Positions 21,707-33,398 are shown, counted from the first letter of the stretch. The stretch: 64,000 nucleotides of DNA from Ceratotherium simum simum (GCF_000283155.1 NW_004454156.1:39656972-39720971), one strand, 5' to 3'. Made by a program: numbers and translations. Notes: a model not told the origin generated them from the sequence alone.

Positions 21707-22935
21707 TTATTTGCCTTTCCTTTTATCTGTGTGCTTTTGCCACTCAAATTCTCTATGATTTCCAAAGCACAGTCCCTCTGTGGCACTGGCAGCAGCACAA
21801 CTCACAAACTTTATGGCATTTGTTTATGGCTATCTTGTGTTTTGAAAATATAGGACAAGATGTGGAGAAGTGCTTCTCTGAGGCCTGCATGGTGTTAGTC
21901 ATGGGAATGGATGTTCATGGTTTCAGACTGCTCTGTGCCCGTGCTGAGTCCTAGATCCCAAGGGACAAAAAGAACCACACGTTCTTAAATAAATATATTC
22001 TGTGTGTGTTTGTGTGATACACAGATCCTCTACAGTGCAGGGCCTAGGGCAGAAGTCTGTCTTCCCCCAACTCAAAGGCAATTCTAAGAGCAAGAGTCAT
22101 CCGTCCAGAGACTACGAAGGGAACTTGTATAGATGCCATATCTTCTGGTCTATATGTTACCATCATTTTAAAATCTGACACAGTCAGAAACTGGAATACA
22201 TTGTTTACATATTTATGTGAAGCCACCGAAATACATGCAGTGATTCATTCATGTTGTTCCATAAATAAAAGCAAGACTTGTGAAATTAGTCACAAGAGCA
22301 GTAAGTCACACTTTTCTTGTATTAATCACATCAAAGGCCCAGAGGACATGCTATACCCCCTCAGGGTGATTAATTGGAGGTTAAAAGGCCCACAAGTCGT
22401 TTTCAGCCTTTTAGAATTATACATCAGAAATGCTTACAATAAATATGCTCAAAGCAGCCAACTGAGAAATCAACCAAGCTGCATACATGCTGCAGTGCAT
22501 TTGTGGGACACTCCCACTGACTCAATGTTATCTAGCCCCATACAGAAGACATCAATTGCTGTCCCAGCAGTAAAGAAGATTTCAGATTCATTTTAATCCT
22601 AAGATTAAAGGGATAGAAAAGATGCTGAGAGATCTTCAAGTTCATCAAGATTAGACTTAACTTGCTCCGAGGAGAACAAAATCCAATCTCTTTACACTCT
22701 CTAGGGAAGGGACATTGAACTTCCTCTGCTAACATTCTCACTGCTGGGTACCATTCGAATTCTTAGATCTGACTCTACCCCAAATCAATTCTGTTGCTAT
22801 TTCCTCTCCTTTGTTCCACAGTAGACAGGACAGTTTGCATCCTCTTTGTCAATTAATATTTTAAGATTGATTTATTTATACGTATATGAAATGCATATGT
22901 GACCCTGAAGCCTAGGTTCATTTCTTCACCAATCA
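21707..22935. other. Unrecognised, largely repeat-free sequence
   Basis: Includes the longest open frame that does not overlap a recognised repeat (22201-22596, 131 codons, plus strand). I recognise no domain in it, composition is not obviously coding, and there is no splice or promoter context. It could equally be conserved non-coding DNA or chance. Confidence 0.4.
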
Positions 22936-23200
22936 ATTTATGAGCACCTCCTATGTTACTGCTGCTGTGCTAGACATTGGGAAAACAGAAAGAAACAAAA
23001 GGAGCTTATAATCTAAATTGTAAACCTAAACACCCCCTTTAACCTTTGTAGCCCTTTACAGTTTATAAACCGCTTTCACTCTCTTGATAACATTTGAATT
23101 TCATAAAAATCTTCCAATACTTTCCAGGATTACTCTATCAGTAATGTGACCCAAGACATAACAAAAAGGTGAGGGATCTGGGAGGCGATCCCACATCTTT
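22936..23200 (-). repeat. L2/MIR-like relics
   Basis: ttatgagcacctcctatgtt with a following gctgtgctagacattgggaa, then acagtttataaaccgctttc and a gtgacccaagacataac segment, resemble widespread ancient L2/MIR3 consensus pieces in antisense. Family split not resolved. Confidence 0.45.
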
Positions 23201-24384
23201 TAATTCTTTGTCTGAGGCTGTTTCTATTATGTCTGTTTTATGAAAATTTTTATCTGTGAAACCTTTTCTTCAAATAAAAACTAAAGCAATAGCCCAGCAT
23301 CTTTGAGATTCAAGTCTGGGCTCCATTTCTGGATTTAGCCAAACCAGGTATCAACCATCCAACTTATTTGTCCTGCACATTCCTTATAAAGAAGGCATAT
23401 GTATCCGAAGTTTAGTGAATATTATAAGTCTCTAAATATTTCATGGAAAAATGAAGGAGAGACAACTAGATCATCTACTATGACTTAGTAAAAATTGCGT
23501 TAGATAATTTTCCCAAGTTTTTTGATGGCCACTTAGCCAATCACCGATTCTTTCCCTCACCTGTCTACTATTCCCTCTTGCTTTCTTTTAACTTCCTCTG
23601 CTTTGTTGCAGCAGCACGCACACAGCCACCTCTAAAGTTCACACTGCCTACAGGTGAGACTCACTACTCCATGCAATTCTCCTGGCAGGTGTAGTCCATT
23701 GCCCATTTTGACCCAGGTGCCTTAATTAGGGATTATTTGGTTGTGAGTGACAAACAATAGCCTCCAACTCCCTTAAACAAAAATAGGAGTTATGACCACT
23801 TTCTTCCCATAAGGGACTGAATCAGGAAGTAGAAAATCAGGTCACAAAGTTACTTTGCAATTTCTCCAAGCTCCAACTCAGTGGTTGCCCCATCACTATG
23901 ACCCTCTGCAGAGCAGTTTTCTCTGCTCCTCCCAGCAGAATCAAAATGCTCCATGGGAGCCAGACAGCAACTTTAATTTTAAGCACCCACCAGAGACTGA
24001 CAATAATTCCCACATCCTGTGAGAGAAAATCTGGTTGACTCATCATGTGCCAGCCATGTCAGATGCCCAGTAAACCATGGCCAAAGTCATGTAACCCATT
24101 CCCTACTCAGCAGAGGCAGTGTAGACAGACTATCAAAAAGGGACCTTGGATACAACTGGTAGATTGGCTAAAAATACACATAAGTCATCATTTAAAGCCT
24201 ATATTTCTGAATTTGAGAAGTCAATATTTATTCAGACAATCAGTTAGTCCTTCAGTCAACAAATATAAGTTTCTGCTCTGTAGAAGGCTCCATGGAGAAG
24301 ACGCAAAGACCCAAACATGTAGCCTGTCCAAACACAATCTGTCTAGTAGAGAGTAAAGCTTATAGTATACAGATAAGTTGAATG
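23201..24384. other. Unrecognised or highly diverged sequence
   Basis: The part at 23725-24050 (tttggttgtgagtgacaaac onward) looks like an old antisense interspersed repeat, but I cannot name it. No gene seen. Confidence 0.4.
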
Positions 24385-24706
24385 CAGTGTTTCTCTAATG
24401 AGGATCTGTTGGTATATTCCCGTGACTCCATAAAGTTCTTTATGACAGTTTTTAAATATTGTCTTTGTATTTTGTTGAGAGTCTAAAAATATAATTCTAT
24501 TCCGGATTATCTAGATAAATACCTAATAACCACGTTTTGCCACAGACTTTCATTGCTTAAATCTGATTGGTGTTTCTGTGTGTGGTGTGAAATGACCACC
24601 TAAAGCAACCACTTTTACTTTGAACTGCTTAAGGAGGTGTTTCTTACATTGGCATCCACAGATACATTTGGGGGGCTTTGAGGTTTGTCAAGTTTAAGAA
24701 ACACTG
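24385..24706. mobile_element. hAT-like non-autonomous DNA transposon with TIRs
   Basis: Terminal inverted repeats: cagtgtttctctaa at the left end and tttaagaaacactg at the right end (10 of the first 10 bases pair). The 322-bp body has no coding capacity. The flanking octamers do not match, so the TSD has decayed or the ends are off by a few bases. Confidence 0.65.
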
Positions 24707-24744
24707 ATGGAAGGAGAAAGTTCATAAGGTGTTATTTATTGAAC

Positions 24745-24905
24745 CCCTCCCCCTATAAACTATACATTTTTAGAAAGCTTTTATAAAATTTCACACTTAA
24801 CCCTAAAATAATTACGTGAAGTTGGTACTACTATCCTCGTTGTGTAGATAAGCTAAGCAGTTTGTCCAAGCATTGCAGAGATGGCCAAGTTGGAGCCATA
24901 ATGAT
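24745..24905 (-). repeat. MIR-like fragment, antisense
   Basis: gttggtactactatcctcgt, tgtgtagataagctaagcag and ttgtccaagcattgcagaga follow the reverse MIR order with strong divergence. Confidence 0.5.
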
Positions 24906-25117
24906 AATTAAAGTATATCTCATCTATGTCCCTTCTTCTACATCATGGTGACGAAGGAGAGGGAGCATTTACATGCTATACTCCATACTTCTACTTATGA
25001 CATAGGTAGTTAGGAAGTAATTCTGGCAAAATCAGAAAAGCTGAAAAGCATGAGGTATATATAGGGAACAAAGACTATTTGCATCTGGGAGTTGTAGCAG
25101 GCATGAAAAGTGGGGGT

Positions 25118-25302
25118 GCTAAATTTAGCAAATAAAAATACAGGACACCCAGTTAAATTTAAATTTCAGATAAACAATGAATCATTTTTATAATATGAGT
25201 ATTTTCTATGTAGTATTTGGGATATATTGATACTAAAATTTACTCGTTGTTTATATGAAATTCAAATTAACTGGGTATCGTGTATATTATCTAGCAACCC
25301 TC
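25118..25302. mobile_element. Palindromic MITE-like DNA transposon, copy 2
   Basis: Better preserved than copy 1 at 14084. The left end is gctaaatttagcaaataaaa, acaggacacccagttaaatt; the right end is gaaattcaaattaactggg, tatctagcaaccc. The two arms are imperfect reverse complements over most of the 185 bp. Confidence 0.7.
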
Positions 25303-25640
25303 CATGAAAGGAGGTAGTCGGATATAAGCAGGAGGAGTAAGGAGTGGTGGAGATAAATGGAGCTGAAGGCTGTCAACTAACTAAGATTAGACTTTATTCT
25401 CCTGGCAAAAGGGAATCATTTGGGGTTTTTGAGAAAAATAGTGACATGATCGGATTTGCGCTTCAGGAAGATTAATCTGGCTGAGAAAGGTAAAGCAAGT
25501 TAGAGACATGAAGAGTTGGAGGTAACAATTCAGAAAAGAGGTATGAGGGCCTGAATTATGCTAGTGGCAGTAGGATAGAGGTGCCAGTGCAGATGTGAGT
25601 GACATAACAGAGGTAGCATCACCAAATTAGGCAATCTCAT
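25303..25640 (+). repeat. Old interspersed repeat, family unresolved
   Basis: ttagactttattctcctggc, agtgacatgatcggatttgc and aggaagattaatctggctga belong to a dispersed mammalian repeat I recognise as recurrent but cannot name with confidence. Confidence 0.35.
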
Positions 25641-26214
25641 GCTGGCTAGTGAAATTTGCTTACCTGGATTTGTAGAACTAACCAACACCTTTGAAAAAGT
25701 ACGTACCATTGTCAAATATTTCTATTTTAAAACAAATACTTGAAATGCCTCTTGAATTGTTTCCCCCACATTGGGGTGACATTTTCCCCAGAAGCTACGC
25801 AAACAGCTCAGACTCAACCCTGAGTTCCTCCACGAAGTTCATGAAGCAGTTTTTCATAATGACAGTGAACCCAGAGCACACATTCAAGAGGCATGTGATG
25901 GATTAAGGACAGCTTTGAGCTGCCAGTGGGAATGAAAAACAGAAGGAGACTGAAGATTGCAGCACACCGGAGAGAAACCTCACCTTTTGGTTGTTTTTTA
26001 TCAAGCATGAAGTTTATCTTTTGCCCCAGGACTGCAATGATTTCCACATGGGCACAGTGGTTTATGGTCAAAATGTAGGTACTCTCCAGAGGTTACCTAA
26101 GTCATCCATCATGTACAGTCTACAGTTGTCACATAGGTATCATCTAAGCGCCACACACACTGAAAAAGGGAACAGAATGTACTGGCAATATTAGAATTTT
26201 TAAAAAATCCATTT
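25641..26214. other. Unrecognised sequence
   Basis: Short overlapping open frames on both strands without domains. No repeat recognised. Confidence 0.4.
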
Positions 26215-26264
26215 TTTTTCATTTATTCAGCTAATATTTATTGCACACCTACTATGCTCTAGAG

Positions 26265-26400
26265 CAGGGTCAGTAAAATAAGCCCATAGGCCAAATATGG
26301 CCTGTAGCCTGTTTTTATAAATAAAGTTTTATTGGAACACAGTCACACTCATTGGTTTAGCTGCTTTCAAGCCTCAATAGTAGAGAGATCCCATGTCCTG
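26265..26400 (-). mobile_element. MER1-type hAT fragment, antisense
   Basis: cagggtcagtaaaataagcc, aggccaaatatggcctgtag, then aataaagttttattggaaca and cagtcacactcattggttta form the MER1 end in reverse orientation. It is truncated where the next copy starts. Confidence 0.75.
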
Positions 26401-26625
26401 CAGGGTCAGCAAACTTTCCTAAAAAGACAGATAATAAATATTTGAAGCTTTGTGGAGCCATTCAGTCTCTGTCACAACTACTCTACTCTGCATCGTAGCA
26501 TAAAAGCAGCCATAGACAACACATAAATGAATGGCCATGGCGATATTCCAATATAGTTTTATTTACAAGAGCAAGAGGTCAACCTGCAGCCACAATTGGT
26601 CACTCCCTGGTCTAGACCATAGACC
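26401..26625 (+). mobile_element. MER1-type hAT element, sense
   Basis: Starts with the terminal sequence cagggtcagcaaactttcc and continues gataataaatatttgaagct, ttcagtctctgtcacaacta, agcagccatagacaacacat and atagttttatttacaagagc in consensus order. It abuts the preceding copy in opposite orientation. Confidence 0.75.
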
Positions 26626-27438
26626 GTCTCTGGAAACAACAATACACTTTCCCCAAGAACTAACCAACATTGACCTAGTATTTTTATTTCTCTCCACTAG
26701 TGTAGACACAGAGGTTCGACAAAACATATTTTATTTGTTTGTTTTGGTTTTTCCACTTGATGACCCATCTATCTTGGATAACGCAATTTCAACAGATCAC
26801 AATTAAATCTCAAGTTCATCTTATTCTATTTTGTTCTCATTCAAATATTTGTTCTATTAGTATATCTGTTGCAAAGGAGAAAAGAAAACATCATTTTCAT
26901 ACACTTCTCAAGTTCATTTGACTAGAGACATTTTGTGTTGTTTTGTTTGCTTTTATTTTAACATATAGTTGGGTAAATTGGGCTCTTCGATTAAATTTGG
27001 ATGTAGATTCTGCTGCATGATGACCGATTGCTAGTAGTTGAAAAGGAAAATATACAAGCATTTAGAAGGCACACTCTGAATTTACCCATTGCTACAACTG
27101 GGTGACATCCATTATACATGGAACAATAATCTATCAATAAGAACCCAGTCAGATACAGAAACCACACCAGTAATTTAATCAGGGAAACTTTAATATGAAG
27201 AAATACTAACTAGTACAAAGGGAATGAACATTTTACTAGTAAAATGTAGAAGAACACTAAAGAATACAGGAAAAATAGACATGAGAAGCAGCCACTACCA
27301 ATAGGGCGGAAGGATAACACCCAAGGAAGAAACAAACTCAGAAGAAGGCTCCACCAGGGCTGAGAGTCAGACTTCATCGGAGGGTGTGGCTATGGCCCAC
27401 CAGATGGCCAAGTTGGCTGAGTTCCTGCACGCCAACGC
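26626..27438. other. Unrecognised sequence
   Basis: No repeat, exon or RNA gene recognised. The stretch 27120-27380 becomes progressively more GC-rich toward the 36-bp array. Confidence 0.4.
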
Positions 27439-27474
27439 TGGCAAGCGAAATACCAGACACTCACTGGAGTGCAT

Positions 27475-27600
27475 GGAAGCCACCCACTGTAGCACCCACA
27501 GGACTTGCTAGGAAGCTACCCATTAGGGTGCTGGCAGAATTCACTTGGGAACTGCCCACTGGGATCCTGGGGAAACTGCCTAGGAAGCCTCTGGTTGGCC
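27475..27600 (+). repeat. 36-bp periodic array (three and a half units)
   Basis: Units start with ggaagc or gggaac at 27475, 27511, 27547 and 27583, exactly 36 bp apart, and are diverged internally. Read in the plus-strand frame open from 27384 to 27632 they give a 12-residue pattern with a recurring basic/Pro-Leu start (for example RKLPIRVLAEFT then WELPTGILGKLP). No known domain is recognised. The sequence is GC-rich against an AT-rich background. It could be part of an old repeat element rather than a gene. Confidence 0.6.
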
Positions 27601-27860
27601 ACTGTGCCCTAGGAGCAAGAGAAAAAAAATAAAAAATGCAACTGGAAGAGATGTCCCTCCAACGCCCTCTACTGACGAAACCTAGCATTCGTGATTGGCA
27701 CGAATAATAATTGCATTTTGCAAATATGGCCTGCAAAAGCATCATTTAATCAATACACTGTATTCCAGTAAGAATCCATTTACGTATCTTATACCACCCA
27801 CGTGCCAGGTAACTAGCCCTAAGCCCTGAATGTACATCGCCTCTGGATTTAGTGCAGATA

Positions 27861-27950
27861 CCTGCTGTGGACTGCGTGTTTGTGTACCCCTAAATTCATA
27901 TCTGGAAATCCTAACCCCCATGCTGCAATGTGACTGGAAAGCACGCCATT
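27861..27950 (+). repeat. MLT1-like LTR 5' fragment
   Basis: ctgtggactgcgtgtttgtg, cccctaaattcatatctgga and aaatcctaacccccatgctg match the start of an MLT1A-type LTR. Truncated after about 90 bp. Confidence 0.6.
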
Positions 27951-27964
27951 ATTCCCAGAACTTG

Positions 27965-28140
27965 GCCCATGATTTCTAAATTTTCATCTTTGCTAATGCT
28001 TTTTCCTTTGACTTAATTCCTCAACCCTTCAAAATAAAATATATGATGAAATCCTACCTAATCTTTAAGGTCTAATTTAAAGGCACTGCTTTCATCATCT
28101 CCCCTAAATTTTTCATCTGAAACTATTGTCTTTATTCTGG
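27965..28140 (+). repeat. L2 fragment, sense
   Basis: ctaatgctttttcctttgac, aaatcctacctaatctttaa and ggtctaatttaaaggcactg followed by catcatctcccctaaatttt resemble L2 ORF2 end/3' region. Confidence 0.5.
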
Positions 28141-29400
28141 GGCCCATGATACTATGTGCCTGGTTCTGTTATAGCTGCTGGGGATACACGTGAACAAGAT
28201 TAAACCCTCCAAAAAGAGATCCTTTGGTAGTGGATGACACAGACAATGATTAAAGAGACAGAAGAAAACATAGGAGAGTAGACCCCAGAAGCCAGTGATT
28301 TCTAAATAGAAGGGATGATCATCAATGCCAAGTGCAACTGAGAAATACAGTAAGATAAAAACTGAAAACAGACCATCGAGCCTGGCAAAATGACAATATC
28401 CTTTATGAGAATTATTTTGGCAGAACAGTGTAGACAAAAGCCTGAATGGAGTGGGTCAACGAGAGAATGACAGATGAAGAAGAGACAATGAGTAGAGACA
28501 AGTTTTTGTTCTGCTGGAAAAGGGAGCAGACAAAGAGGGTGATTGCTTGATCAAACGTGGGTGCTTTCCTATATTTTACGGTGAAATACTTCCTTGCATG
28601 ATTTTATATTTATGGGAGTGATCTACAAGAGAAAGAAAATATTGAGATGCAAAAGAGAAGCCCTTGAATAGGCAAAAGAGACTGATATCTAAAATACAAA
28701 TACAAAAACTGTAGCTTAGAGTGGAGCTAGTTCAATCATGAAACAAGAGAAAAACGAGAGTACAGAGATATGGATGCAGGTACAGTAAGAGATTTGAGGA
28801 GGGAAAATGGGGTCTATTCTGATAGATTCTATTTTTCCAATGAAGTAAGGAATAAAGGATTGGGGAAGGAGTGTTAGAGTTTGGAGGAGAGGGAGGAGTG
28901 AAGGAGTCATCTCAGAAAATAAGGTGAATTTCCTAGGCTTGCCATGAAGCGTCAATGACTTATTTGAGAATTTAACATTGACTAGGCAGCATTATTGTAT
29001 CGTTTTCTCCAGCCACACCCTGATCTGTTGGTGCAGAGGTGAAGTATCTGGAGAGTTGTGTTTAATGAGTGTAGAGATATTGTCAAGTAAGAATGACAGA
29101 AAAAGAGAAGGGAAAGGAGCTGAAAACGTATTTAAGGGAACAATTATGGTGATGGAGCATGGATTCTAAGCTGGGTGAGAAGGGAAGTGAGCACATGAGG
29201 ATAGTAAATGGTAATATAAAAGATACAGAGTAATAGAAGTCCCAGTGGGATCAAAGAATAGTTAAAATCAGGGCACTGGAATAGTATAGTTACTCCTCAT
29301 GACAAGGTCTAAAATATGATGGTGGACGTGGGTAGCTAACGTGCGATGGAGAAAAAGATCCTTGGGAGTGGAATTTAAAGAAATCCTGTCCTAAAGGCAT
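28141..29400. repeat. Old interspersed repeat sequence, family unresolved
   Basis: Purine-rich sequence such as gaagcccttgaataggcaaa and gagatttgaggagggaaaat resembles a diffuse old mammalian repeat, probably the same family as 25303-25640. Boundaries and name are uncertain. Confidence 0.3.
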
Positions 29401-30150
29401 TTATATACCACGCAATACTATTTAGAGAGTTGTACATTTGTATTTCCCAAAATGTTTAAGTTTGCAGCACCGTTAATGCCTCAGTAATTTTTCTCACTTC
29501 ATTCAGAGGCCCCCCCCAAAAAAAACACCTAACAGCTCTGTTTAGTAAGTAGTTAGGTCTAAATAACTTAATAAGTATTTAAGTCTTAACAACTTAGTAG
29601 TTCCAAGAAATACACATAAATTGAAAGAAAAAATAATATTGGGCTAATTGAATAAATACGCAAAATACCACAATGAAGAGAGGCTAGCCCTCTTGGCAAA
29701 AACTTGATCTCTTGACTCACTTGAAGATGGGATGATGCACTGCCTGTATCCTCTATCTCCTAGTACTGTGTGCCACAGCCTGGTACCCAGGTTTCCAGTC
29801 CAGGAATTGATCCCATTTGGTGCATCCACATATGGCATAGAGAGCTGGCAGTTGCTATGTTCATTCATTTTCTGCTTGGGATAAAGAAGAGAACAGGGTC
29901 CAAGAAGAAAAGCAACATAAATATGTTCATGAAGGAAGATTTTTACTTGTTCTAGTTTCTTTTTCCAATTGGCAATAAGAATAATAGCTTTGAGATTCTA
30001 ATCTTTGGATCGTTTGGTCTTCTCCCTCTGTAACACTGCCACATCCAACGGCTGCCAATACTGCATGTATTTAGTCTGTTATGATTACCTGCTAAGTGGG
30101 ATCTGCTCTTACAGTTTCTTTTGACATTTAACATCTCCTTGACTTTTTAC
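29401..30150. other. Unrecognised sequence
   Basis: No supported feature. A short motif around ttaataagtatttaagtctt is locally repetitive (29540-29600). Confidence 0.4.
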
Positions 30151-30500
30151 TTAAAGACTCCCACAAAACTAACTAATTTCCTTTTCCAGGGTTACCTCTG
30201 TACTTTATTGCATAGGTAACTTTAGCTGAGTTCTTCCTTTCTTTTGGAATGTTCTCATCCCCATCTCCACCTGTCAAAATTCTCTCATTACTTGGAAACC
30301 AATCTCCAATACTGTCTTTCCCATGAAGACTTCCCTGTCGCTTCATTAAGTAAATATACTCATTCCATACTCTGATTTCCTTTAACAACATTTCATATTT
30401 CCTTAATGTCAATTACCATGCTCCACAAGTATTATAATCCTTTGTCTACTATCTTCAGAAAACACCAGCTGATAAGCAACTTATAGATTAGGACTATATT
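30151..30500 (+). repeat. Possible L2 fragment
   Basis: Pyrimidine-rich L2-like order with ccatgaagacttccctgtcg and a cattccatactctgatttcc segment. Weak match. Confidence 0.35.
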
Positions 30501-30594
30501 TCATGGAGTTAGTCTAGTGTGGGGGATGATGTATTAAATCTGATGGCTGGGTATGAGGCTCAGCTGCTGTTCTTGCTAGAGGTTCTCTTCAGGC

Positions 30595-30695
30595 CTTAAT
30601 TTCTGATTCAGAGAAAGATAGATAATATTAACAGCCTCAAATACAAATTGACTGACACAGTGTTTGGCTCATAGTAGGTGCCAAGTAAATATCAG
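30595..30695 (+). repeat. MIR fragment, sense
   Basis: tgacacagtgtttggctcat, then agtaggtgccaagtaaatat is the conserved MIR 3' part. It is cut by the next SINE. Confidence 0.6.
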
Positions 30696-30700
30696 AGGTG

Positions 30701-30963
30701 TTTTTTGTTTTTGTTTTTGTTTTTTTGCTGAGGAAGATTCACCCTCAGCTAACATCCATTGCCAACCTTCGTTTTTTTTTGCTTGAGGAAGATTAGCCCT
30801 GAGCTAACAGCTGTGCCAGTCTTCCTCTATTTTGTATTTGGGACACCACCATAGCATGGCTTGATGAGTGGTGTAGGTCTGCGCTCAGGACCTGAACTCG
30901 TGAACCTGGGCCACCAAAGTGGAGTGCACGGAGCTTTAACCACTCAGCCATGGGACTGGCTCC
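30701..30963 (-). mobile_element. ERE-type SINE, antisense
   Basis: A T-rich start (ttttttgtttttgtttttgt) is followed by two reverse tails (tgaggaagattcaccctcag, gaggaagattagccctgag), the reversed tRNA-like head (ccactcagccatgggactgg) and ctcc. A 10-bp TSD, taaatatcag, lies at 30686-30695 and 30964-30973. Confidence 0.95.
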
Positions 30964-30973
30964 TAAATATCAG

Positions 30974-32309
30974 TTTTTTACATCTTTAGACCCTCCTGGC
31001 CCCAACACAAAGAATGTTCAACATTTTTTAATTCATTTACATGGAAATGTAGGTCATGATAAAGGTTGTCATACTGGGAACTGAGTATCACCAACTGAAC
31101 AATCCTATTTGAATCTCTAGTACAGCAAAATCTTTAAAGGACTAAATTTCCAAATCTCAGTTTCTCCAGTATGGGAAACAAAATATAAATAAATCTAGTG
31201 CTCTCAACTGTGTGTGTACACATGTGGGGGTGTGTGTGTGGGTGTGTGTATAAATATATATATAGAGAGAGTCTGTGTAAATAAGAAAGAGAGAGGCGCA
31301 TGGGGAAAGGAGATTGTTTTTTTGATTTTTAAGTTCCAAAATCAGACTGTTATTTGGATTTTGTGTTTTTCTTAGTCCAGTATTTTTTCTTAGTCTGTTC
31401 AGTTCAGTTCAAGTTTTAGATGGAAATATATTAGTTCTTTTTTTTTGCTCTATACTAACCTGTCTAACTTTCTTCTAGTTTTATTTGTCCGCTCATTTTG
31501 CTGTATCTCCAAATCCAGTGCAATTACTACTGTTAAATAGAAATTTTACTTGTGCTTTCACTTAAAAAATCAAAAGTTGCTTAAACCACACAAGTTGACC
31601 TAATTAAACAAGAAATGAAATCCTAAAAATTGTGCATAAATTGAATTTGTTTCATTGAATGAATGAATATATATTGGGTTAAATGTTCTTTAATATAATC
31701 CTTGAAGAATAAATACATATTTATAAATAATTATTTGGGCAAAGTGAATAATTTCACATTAATGTATCTCTTTTTTAAATGTTTTATTTATAAAAAATTT
31801 TCACATATCAGATTTGTTTCATGTAGGATAAATCTGTAATCTCATTCCTACCTACTTGATATTCATTTCCATGATGACAAAATATATATTGGCTTCTTAG
31901 AAAATAAAAACTATGCTTAATGAAACAAATAAAGGGGATAAGTCATGAGCTGCATTAATAAATTTAGCCCACAGTTTAGAGAGGGCAGCTGAATCAAGTG
32001 CTCCATATCTTATATTCGTTGCAAAAGCCTTTCGGATCACAGAAAAGAAATATAGCTCTATTAAAATCTCAGATACACGCTGCTAACCAGTTGAATATAA
32101 TTTTATAGATTTTTTTAAAACTTAAATATGGAGAGGCTTTTGAGTGTCATTTCTTCAACAAGATTTGTATAAATGAGGGATGACCAGTTGCATTGTGATA
32201 TACAAATGTATTGCTCCATCGGCTACTTTAACACTCTTGCTATGATGAAAAAATTACAATGACATTTCTCTGATATAAATGCAGATCCATAAAACAGAGA
32301 TTACACCTT
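30974..32309. other. AT-rich, repeat-free sequence with a short GT/GA tract
   Basis: Contains a small (GT)n stretch at 31208-31250 merging into TA and GA. From about 31560 to 32300 no repeat is recognised and the sequence lacks obvious decay signatures, so it is a candidate conserved non-coding block. No exon or ORF of note. Confidence 0.4.
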
Positions 32310-32480
32310 CAGGATCACAGAATGTTTGAGTCAACGGGATCATAGAGATGACTAAGTGTAGCCTTTTCCTTTTATATTTCAGGATGTCAAGACACACAGA
32401 GTAATGACATACCCAAGATCATCCTGACTGTTGGTGTCTACACCACAGGAAGTTTAGGAGCCTGTTTCTTCCTTTATCTC
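32310..32480 (+). repeat. Possible MIR-related fragment
   Basis: ggatcacagaatgtttgagt, gatcatagagatgactaagt and aatgacatacccaagatcat resemble an old MIR-related consensus. Weak. Confidence 0.3.
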
Positions 32481-32949
32481 ACAGCTGAAAACAGAAAAGG
32501 GAAATTCTAGTGCGTTCAAAATCCAAAATTGACAGCGTAACTTCTTCCCTACTTGTCGAGGCCCTGAGCTGCCCTAAAAATTCCAGCACTTCATGCTTCT
32601 GGTGTCTGGTGTAAACTCTCAAGATAGCCTTTCAGGCAGATGCTCGAGGAATCACTGACGGTACCATCAGTTGACTTCCGGCTCCTCCCGTGGCCTCCTA
32701 GACCCAACTCTCTCTGGGTGATTAGTGCAGTTACCACCCGCCTGTCTGCTTTCTTGTATTCCATGGGTTTCCTATTACATTCTCTTTATTCCTCTGCATT
32801 TATGGCTTTTAAAAAATCACTTTGCTATCACAGTATTGATGTTTGGGTGCAAAGGGGTTCGATCTGCTAGTTTAATCATCCCTGGGATACTCTTTGATAA
32901 ACTAGAAAACCCTGGCAGGTCAGCACACTCAGAGGGACATCAGCACTAG

Positions 32950-33165
32950 GAGGCAGTTTGGTCTGTCAGAAGGATAAAGACCTTTGGGGTCAGAGAAACT
33001 AGGATCCAATTCTAGCTTTGCCGTTATTAACTAGGTGATGTGGGGTAAGTTAAAATATCTCAGTAAGTTTCAGTTTAATCTATAAACTGGACAGAATACA
33101 CATTTTATAGGTTCTTAAGAAAATTAGGTGAAATAATATCTATAAATTACCTGGAGTTTTTTAAC
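32950..33165 (+). repeat. MIR SINE, sense
   Basis: acctttggggtcagagaaac, ctaggatccaattctagctt, aactaggtgatgtggggtaa and aatctataaactggacagaa run in MIR order. Confidence 0.75.
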
Positions 33166-33222
33166 TTGAGTTGTGACTCACAAATGTTAATTCCATTTTA
33201 TTTCCTTGAAAGTAGATCTAGA

Positions 33223-33398
33223 GTTATGCTACTCAAAAGGTGGTCCATGGACCAGCAGCATCTGCATTACCCAGGTACCTATTCAAAATATAGAACTTCT
33301 AGTCCTCCCTATATTTGTTGAATCAGAAACTACATTTTTTCAAGATCCCCAAGGCATTTGTATACATATTTTTATGTGTATAAAGTCTGAGAAACCCT
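33223..33398 (+). mobile_element. MER5A-like hAT element
   Basis: tactcaaaaggtggtccatg, accagcagcatctgcattac, ttgaatcagaaactacattt and ctgagaaaccct match MER5A. Degenerate 8-bp TSDs (gatctaga and gctctaga, 33215-33222 and 33399-33406) fit hAT insertion. The 131-codon open frame across this element is therefore spurious. Confidence 0.8.
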
